From contig NZ_CP114285.2 in the NCBI RefSeq assembly GCF_027111255.2, positions 3,720,001 through 3,784,000 of the forward strand: 64,000 nucleotides of DNA, read 5' to 3'. This DNA comes from Flavobacterium flavigenum. Its GTDB lineage: Bacteria > Bacteroidota > Bacteroidia > Flavobacteriales > Flavobacteriaceae. The notes under the pieces were generated by a model, which was not told the origin of the DNA, did no database searches, and saw only the letters and a list, made by a program, of their open reading frames with translations. A program made the position numbers and the translations under genes. The stretch's first letter is position 1. Each line of letters begins with the position of its first letter. This document shows, piece by piece, positions 58,784-64,000 of the stretch.

Positions 58784-61700
58784 ATGTCATCAAACAAAAA
58801 ATACTGGAAAAGTGTTGAGGAGCTAGAAAATAGCTCTATTGTTGAGGCGCTTAGAAATAACGAGTTTGTTGAAGAGATTCCTACTGATGAGTTTTTGGGT
58901 AACGCTGATGCTTTATCTACATCTGGAACTTCACGTCGTGACTTTTTAAAGTACGTAGGGTTTAGTACTGCAGCTGTTACATTAGCTGCCTGCGAAGGTC
59001 CTGTTCACAAGTCTATCCCTTATGTATTACAACCGGAACAAATCATTCCTGGTGTTGCAGATTATTATGCAACTACCGTTTTTGATGGTTTTGATTTTGC
59101 TAATCTTTTGGTTAAAACTCGTGAGGGTCGTCCAATTAAAATTGAAAACAATACAATTGCTGGTGCTAAATTTGCAGCTAACGCAAGAATTCATGCTTCT
59201 ATTTTAGGATTATATGATAGTACGCGTTTAAAAGAGCCTAAAGTAGATGGTAAAGATTCTACCTGGTCAGCAGTTGATTTAAAAATTAAATCAAGTTTAG
59301 CAGATGCTAAAGCAAAAGGTGGACAAGTAGTATTGTTGACTAATACTTTAGCAAGTCCTTCCACAGAGAAATTAATTGCTGAGTTTATTGCAAAAAATCC
59401 AAACGCTAAGCACGTTGTATATGATGCAGTTTCATCATCTGAAGCTTTAGATGCTTTTGAAGCTGTTTATGGTCAAAGAGCTTTAGTTGATTACGATTTT
59501 TCAAAAGCTTCATTAATCGTATCTGTTGGTGCTGATTTCTTAGGAGACTGGCAAGGTGGTGCATATGATACAGGATATGCACAAGGACGTATTCCTCAAA
59601 ATGGAAAAATGTCTCGTCACTTCCAGTTTGAATCAAATATGACATTATCTGGAGCTGCTGCTGATAAGCGAGTTCCAATGACTGTAGCTGCTCAAAAGCA
59701 AGCTTTAGTTCAAATTTATAATATTGTTGCAGGTGCTTCTGTTCCTGTTTCTTTAGATGAGAAATTTAAAGTAGAAGTAGTTAAAGCTGCTCAGCAACTT
59801 AAAGCTGCTGGTTCAAAAGGAGTTTTAGTATCTGGAATTGAAGATAAAAATGCTCAATTATTAGTTTTAGCTATTAATCAGGTATTAGCTAGTGAAGCTT
59901 TTACTACTGCTGGAGCAAGACAAATTAGAAAAGGTTCTAACGCAGCTGTTGCACAGTTAATTAAAGATTTGAATGCTGGAAGTATTCATACTTTAATTAT
60001 GAGTGGAGTTAATCCTGTTTATACTTTAGCTGATTCAGCTGCTTTTGTATCTGGATTGAAAAAAGTTAAAACGTCTGTTTCTTTTTCGTTAAAAGAAGAT
60101 GAAACTGCATCAATTGTTTCAATTGCTGCGCCAACTCCTCACTATTTAGAGTCTTGGGGCGATCTTGAGTTAACAAGTGGAACTTACAGCTTAACTCAGC
60201 CTACTATCCGTCCAATCTTTAATACAAAACAATTTCAAGATGTTTTATTGTCTGTAAATGGTACTCCTGGTACTTTTTATGACTATTTAAAAGTAAATTC
60301 TGGAGCTTATACTGCAGGTGCTTCTTGGAATAAAGTATTACATGATGGGGTAGCAATAGTTGGGGCTACAACATTATCAGGAGGTGCTATTGATGCTGCT
60401 TCTGCTGCAAATGCTGTTGCAAAATCTAAAGCTGCTGGTGATTTTGAATTAGTACTATATACTAAAACAGGATTAGGGGATGGACAACATGCTAACAATC
60501 CTTGGTTACAAGAGTTTCCTGATCCAATTACAAGAGTTTCTTGGGATAACTACGTTACAGTTTCTAATGCTGATGCTAAAAAACTTGGTTTGTCAAACGA
60601 AATTGTTGCAAACGGAGGTTTAAATGGTAGTTATGCTACTATTACTGTTGATGGGATTAAATTAGAAAATGTTCCAGTAATCGTCCAGCCAGGACAAGCA
60701 GTTGGGACTGTAGGTCTAGCTCTTGGGTACGGACGTAAAGCAGCTCTAAAAGAAGAAATGCAAGTAGGTTTAAATGCTTACGCTTTATATAAAAGTTTCA
60801 ATAATGTTCAATCAGTTTCTATCGCTAAAGCTGGAGGAGTACATGAGTTTGCTTGTGTTCAAGGCCAGAAAACTTTAATGGGTAGAGGTGATATTATTAA
60901 AGAAACTACTTTAGAAATATTCAATACTAAAGATGCTGAGCATTGGAATGAAAAGCCAATGGTATCTTTAGATCACCAGGAAGTAGAGGCTACAACTGTA
61001 GATCTTTGGGAATCATTTGATCGTACAACTGGGCATCACTTCAATCTTTCAATCGACTTAAATGCTTGTACTGGATGTGGAGCTTGCGTTATCGCTTGTC
61101 ACGCAGAAAACAACGTTCCTGTTGTAGGTAAAGCAGAGGTAAGAAGAAGCCGTGATATGCACTGGTTACGTATCGATAGATATTATTCTTCTGAAAGTAC
61201 TTTTGAAGGTGACAACGAAAGAAAAGAAGGAATTGCTGGTTTATCTAGTTCATTATCTACATTTAATGAAATGGAAAAAGCAGGAGATAATCCTCAAGTT
61301 GCTTTCCAGCCTGTAATGTGTCAACACTGTAACCACGCACCTTGTGAAACAGTTTGTCCGGTTGCAGCAACTTCTCACGGACGTGAAGGTCAAAACCATA
61401 TGGCTTACAACAGATGTGTTGGTACTCGTTACTGTGCAAACAACTGTCCATATAAAGTACGTCGTTTTAACTGGTTCTTATACAACAAAAACACTGAGTT
61501 CGATTATCATATGAACGATGATTTAGGCCGTATGGTATTAAATCCTGACGTTAACGTACGTTCTCGTGGTGTTATGGAAAAATGTTCTATGTGTATTCAA
61601 ATGACACAAGCTACTAAATTAAAAGCTAAAAACGAAGGCCGTCCGGTTAGAGATGGAGAATTCCAAACAGCTTGTTCTAGTGCTTGTTCTTCTGGAGCGA

Positions 61701-61834
61701 TGATATTTGGTGATGTAAATGATAAAGAAAGTAAAGTTGCTAAATTAGCTGCTGACGAAAGATCATACCACTTATTAGAGCATGTAGGTACAAAACCTAA
61801 TGTGGTTTACCATGTTAAAGTTAGAAATACTTAG
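58784..61834 (+). CDS. actB: Alternative complex III subunit ActB, Fe-S/molybdopterin-oxidoreductase-like
   Basis: The 1016-aa protein has a Tat-type signal (SRRDFLKYVGFSTAAVTLAA, then CEGP) whose Cys may be lipidated. A molybdopterin-oxidoreductase-like domain follows (about 70-740), which in this complex does not carry the cofactor. The C-terminal ferredoxin part has four cluster motifs: CTGCGACVIACHAENN, CQHCNHAPCETVCPV, CVGTRYCANNCPY and CSMCIQ with CSSACSSG. It carries electrons from the quinol site in ActC to the haems of ActA. It is 32 bp after actA. Confidence 0.96.
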   Translation: MSSNKKYWKSVEELENSSIVEALRNNEFVEEIPTDEFLGNADALSTSGTSRRDFLKYVGFSTAAVTLAACEGPVHKSIPYVLQPEQIIPGVADYYATTVFDGFDFANLLVKTREGRPIKIENNTIAGAKFAANARIHASILGLYDSTRLKEPKVDGKDSTWSAVDLKIKSSLADAKAKGGQVVLLTNTLASPSTEKLIAEFIAKNPNAKHVVYDAVSSSEALDAFEAVYGQRALVDYDFSKASLIVSVGADFLGDWQGGAYDTGYAQGRIPQNGKMSRHFQFESNMTLSGAAADKRVPMTVAAQKQALVQIYNIVAGASVPVSLDEKFKVEVVKAAQQLKAAGSKGVLVSGIEDKNAQLLVLAINQVLASEAFTTAGARQIRKGSNAAVAQLIKDLNAGSIHTLIMSGVNPVYTLADSAAFVSGLKKVKTSVSFSLKEDETASIVSIAAPTPHYLESWGDLELTSGTYSLTQPTIRPIFNTKQFQDVLLSVNGTPGTFYDYLKVNSGAYTAGASWNKVLHDGVAIVGATTLSGGAIDAASAANAVAKSKAAGDFELVLYTKTGLGDGQHANNPWLQEFPDPITRVSWDNYVTVSNADAKKLGLSNEIVANGGLNGSYATITVDGIKLENVPVIVQPGQAVGTVGLALGYGRKAALKEEMQVGLNAYALYKSFNNVQSVSIAKAGGVHEFACVQGQKTLMGRGDIIKETTLEIFNTKDAEHWNEKPMVSLDHQEVEATTVDLWESFDRTTGHHFNLSIDLNACTGCGACVIACHAENNVPVVGKAEVRRSRDMHWLRIDRYYSSESTFEGDNERKEGIAGLSSSLSTFNEMEKAGDNPQVAFQPVMCQHCNHAPCETVCPVAATSHGREGQNHMAYNRCVGTRYCANNCPYKVRRFNWFLYNKNTEFDYHMNDDLGRMVLNPDVNVRSRGVMEKCSMCIQMTQATKLKAKNEGRPVRDGEFQTACSSACSSGAMIFGDVNDKESKVAKLAADERSYHLLEHVGTKPNVVYHVKVRNT

Positions 61835-61867
61835 TAAATTATTAATTAAGAAACAATATAAAGGATT

Positions 61868-63271
61868 ATGTCGTCTCACTACGAAGCACCCATTAGAAAA
61901 CCTTTAGTTATAGGTGATAAATCATATCACGATGTAACTGTAGATGTGGCAGCACCTGTTGAAGGTCCTGCAAATAAGCAATGGTGGATTGTATTTTCAA
62001 TCGCATTAATAGCCTTCCTTTGGGGGTTGGGTTGTATAATTTACACCGTATCTACCGGTATCGGAACATGGGGATTAAATAAAACAGTTGGTTGGGCCTG
62101 GGATATCACTAACTTCGTTTGGTGGGTAGGTATTGGTCACGCTGGAACATTAATTTCTGCAGTATTATTACTTTTCCGTCAACGTTGGAGAATGGCTATT
62201 AACCGTTCTGCAGAAGCAATGACTATCTTCTCAGTAGTTCAAGCAGGTTTATTCCCAATTATTCACATGGGACGTCCATGGTTAGCATACTGGGTATTGC
62301 CTATTCCAAACCAATTTGGATCTTTATGGGTAAATTTTAACTCACCTTTACTTTGGGACGTATTTGCGATTTCAACGTATCTTTCAGTATCATTAGTTTT
62401 CTGGTGGACTGGTTTGTTACCTGACTTTGCAATGCTTCGTGATAGAGCTATTACTCCATTTAACAAAAGAGTTTATTCTATCTTAAGTTTTGGATGGAGC
62501 GGTAGAGCAAAAGACTGGCAACGTTTTGAGGAAGTATCTTTGGTATTAGCTGGTTTAGCTACTCCTCTTGTACTTTCTGTACACACAATTGTATCTATGG
62601 ACTTTGCTACTTCTGTAATTCCGGGATGGCATACAACAATTTTCCCTCCATACTTCGTTGCTGGAGCTGTTTTCTCGGGATTTGCAATGGTAAATACGTT
62701 GCTAATCGTTATGAGAAAAGTTTCTAGTCTTGAAGCATACATCACATTACAGCATATTGAGTTAATGAACATCATTATCATGATTACTGGTTCTATCGTA
62801 GGTGTGGCTTATATTACTGAGTTATTTGTGGCTTGGTATTCAGGTGTGGAATACGAGCAATATGCATTCTTAAACAGAGCTACCGGACCTTACTGGTGGG
62901 CATATTGGGCGATGATGACTTGTAACGTTTTCTCTCCTCAGTTTATGTGGTTCAAAAAACTAAGAACAAGTATAATGTTTTCATTTGTAATTTCGATTGT
63001 AGTAAATATCGGAATGTGGTTTGAAAGATTTGTAATTATTGTTACTTCTCTGCATAGGGATTACCTTCCATCTTCCTGGACAATGTTTTCGCCAACATTT
63101 GTTGATATTGGAATTTTCATTGGAACAATTGGTTTCTTCTTCGTATTGTTTTTATTATATTCAAGAACTTTCCCTGTAATTGCTCAGGCAGAGGTTAAGA
63201 CAATTTTGAAAGGAACAGGAGATAATTACATTAGAGAAAGAGCAAATAGTAAAGATTCACATCATGAGTAA
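61868..63271 (+). CDS. actC: Alternative complex III subunit ActC, NrfD/PsrC-like membrane protein
   Basis: The 467-aa integral membrane protein has about ten helices and the NrfD-family features WWVGIGHAGTLISAVLLLFR, IIHMGRPWLAYWVLPIPNQF, LLWDVFAISTYLSVSLVFWW and VLSVHTIVSMDFATSVIPGW. It carries the menaquinol site on the periplasmic side. It overlaps actD by 8 bp, so the two are coupled. Confidence 0.96.
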   Translation: MSSHYEAPIRKPLVIGDKSYHDVTVDVAAPVEGPANKQWWIVFSIALIAFLWGLGCIIYTVSTGIGTWGLNKTVGWAWDITNFVWWVGIGHAGTLISAVLLLFRQRWRMAINRSAEAMTIFSVVQAGLFPIIHMGRPWLAYWVLPIPNQFGSLWVNFNSPLLWDVFAISTYLSVSLVFWWTGLLPDFAMLRDRAITPFNKRVYSILSFGWSGRAKDWQRFEEVSLVLAGLATPLVLSVHTIVSMDFATSVIPGWHTTIFPPYFVAGAVFSGFAMVNTLLIVMRKVSSLEAYITLQHIELMNIIIMITGSIVGVAYITELFVAWYSGVEYEQYAFLNRATGPYWWAYWAMMTCNVFSPQFMWFKKLRTSIMFSFVISIVVNIGMWFERFVIIVTSLHRDYLPSSWTMFSPTFVDIGIFIGTIGFFFVLFLLYSRTFPVIAQAEVKTILKGTGDNYIRERANSKDSHHE

Positions 63272-63788
63272 TAAAGTAATATACGCCATTTATAATGACG
63301 ATGATATTTTGATGGACGCAGTAAAGAAAACCAGAGCTGCACACCATCATATAGAAGAAGTTTTTACTCCATTCCCAGTTCACGGATTGGATAAAGCTAT
63401 GGGGTTAGCACCAACAAGATTAGCAATTTGTGCGTTCCTTTATGGATGTGTTGGAATTTCTGTTGCAACAACAATGATGAGTTATATCATGATTCATGAC
63501 TGGCCACAAGATATTGGTGGTAAACCAAGTTTTAGTTTCATACAAAATATGCCATCTTTCGTGCCAATTATGTTTGAAATGACTGTATTTTTTGCAGCTC
63601 ACTTAATGGTTATTACTTTTTACATGAGAAGTAGATTATGGCCATTTAAACAAGCAGAGAATCCTGATGTAAGAACAACAGATGACCATTTCTTAATGGA
63701 AGTGGCTGTAAACGATAATGAAGCTGAATTAGTTTCTTTCTTTGAAGGTACAGGAGCTGTTGAAGTTAAAGTAATTGAAAAGAATTAA
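63264..63788 (+). CDS. actD: Alternative complex III subunit ActD (DUF3341)
   Basis: The 174-aa protein is the DUF3341 subunit: a cytoplasmic N-terminal part (DAVKKTRAAHHHIEEVFTPF, PVHGLDKAMGL) and two membrane helices around LAICAFLYGCVGISVATTMM and FEMTVFFAAHLMVITFYMRS, ending in an acidic tail. It anchors next to ActC in the membrane. It has no cofactor motifs. Confidence 0.95.
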   Translation: MSNKVIYAIYNDDDILMDAVKKTRAAHHHIEEVFTPFPVHGLDKAMGLAPTRLAICAFLYGCVGISVATTMMSYIMIHDWPQDIGGKPSFSFIQNMPSFVPIMFEMTVFFAAHLMVITFYMRSRLWPFKQAENPDVRTTDDHFLMEVAVNDNEAELVSFFEGTGAVEVKVIEKN

Positions 63789-63796
63789 TTGTAGCT

Positions 63797-64000
63797 ATGA
63801 AAAGGATATATAAAATAACACTTTTAGTTGGTATAACTATTTTAGTTTCATCTTGCCACAATAATTCGGCACCAAACTATCAGTATTTCCCAAATATGTA
63901 TGAGTCTGTAGCATATGAGACTTATGGAGAGTCAAAAGTATTTAAGGGAGGAAAAGAAGGACAGCTTCCTGTAGAAGGAACTATTAACAGAGGTTTTGAA
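63797..64000 (+). CDS. actE: Alternative complex III subunit ActE, cytochrome c, 3' end beyond window
   Basis: Sixty-eight codons are visible. They start with a lipoprotein signal (ITLLVGITILVSSC, Cys20) and continue with the ActE-type segment YFPNMYESVAYETYG and KEGQLPVEGTINRG. The haem motif lies beyond the edge, so the mono-haem cytochrome c call rests on position in the act operon and the N-terminus. It begins 8 bp after actD. Confidence 0.88.
   Translation, partial: MKRIYKITLLVGITILVSSCHNNSAPNYQYFPNMYESVAYETYGESKVFKGGKEGQLPVEGTINRGFE

Noticed and set aside
59406..59678. 90-aa antisense frame rich in Gln, His and Leu
   Set aside because: It lies inside actB on the opposite strand; composition is that of a shadow frame.

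Overview
The window is about 64 kb of low-GC DNA, judged by eye to be about one third G+C, from a gliding member of the Bacteroidota, most probably Flavobacterium. The reasons are: gldJ next to the type IX secretion sortase gene porU; promoters with the Bacteroidota -7 motif TAnnTTTG; little use of Shine-Dalgarno sites; an alternative complex III (act) operon; TonB-dependent receptors; and a PcrB-type heptaprenylglyceryl/geranylgeranylglyceryl phosphate synthase. I see no rRNA, tRNA, insertion sequence, prophage or CRISPR array. Most of the window is core chromosome, broken up by small dispersed repeats.

Layout. 1-5.7 kb: porU (cut by the window edge), gldJ and murF. 5.7-8.6 kb: a frameshifted MmcQ/YjbR gene, then a leftward alkylation-repair operon (AraC-MGMT Ada, an Oxygenase-NA type dioxygenase, a stand-alone Ada zinc domain, AlkB). 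8.9-12 kb: two exported proteins of unknown role and ahcY. 12.2-18.9 kb: a phosphopantetheinyl transferase; a Crp/Fnr regulator with a membrane protein and a group III truncated haemoglobin behind an FNR-like palindrome; a PcrB-like synthase; pnuC; a NadR-kinase/DUF4301 fusion; arfB. 18.9-21.3 kb: a TPP riboswitch driving a TonB receptor. 21.3-27.1 kb: greA, a HIT protein, a histidine kinase, a flavin reductase, a DUF3127 protein, aat and a MOSC protein. 27.1-34.7 kb: a leftward thiamine operon (thiS-thiC-thiE2-thiD-thiE-thiG-thiH-thiF) under a second TPP riboswitch, with a GxxExxY gene inserted between thiG and thiH and bounded by inverted repeats.

34.8-37.4 kb: tag, two lipoproteins and a queuosine-precursor transporter. 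37.6-44.9 kb: a probable sucrose-type sugar locus (TonB receptor, GPH/MFS transporter, glycosidase, PfkB kinase) divergent from a LacI regulator, with two identical 14-bp operators between them. 45.1-47.2 kb: an M3 peptidase. 47.3-56.6 kb: expression machinery (tsf, rpsB; rpsI, rplM; an orphan LacI regulator; rimP-nusA-infB). 56.8-64 kb: a SPOR-domain protein and the start of the act operon (actA-actE, the last cut by the edge).

How it works together. Thiamine supply is covered twice, by riboswitch-controlled uptake (18.9 kb) and riboswitch-controlled synthesis (34.7 kb). The sugar locus contains an outer-membrane port, an inner-membrane carrier, a hydrolase, a kinase and a regulator. Several transcripts for transcription and translation factors (greA, rimP-nusA-infB, rplM-rpsI, rpsB-tsf) have clear hairpins near their predicted 5' ends. 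In two of them (greA, rimP) the hairpin looks like an intrinsic terminator, which suggests attenuation. The most unusual items are the split Ada with no Cys at the usual methyl-acceptor position, the promoter-proximal terminator-like hairpins, the GxxExxY cassette in the thi operon, the kinase-DUF4301 fusion, and several small repeat families.
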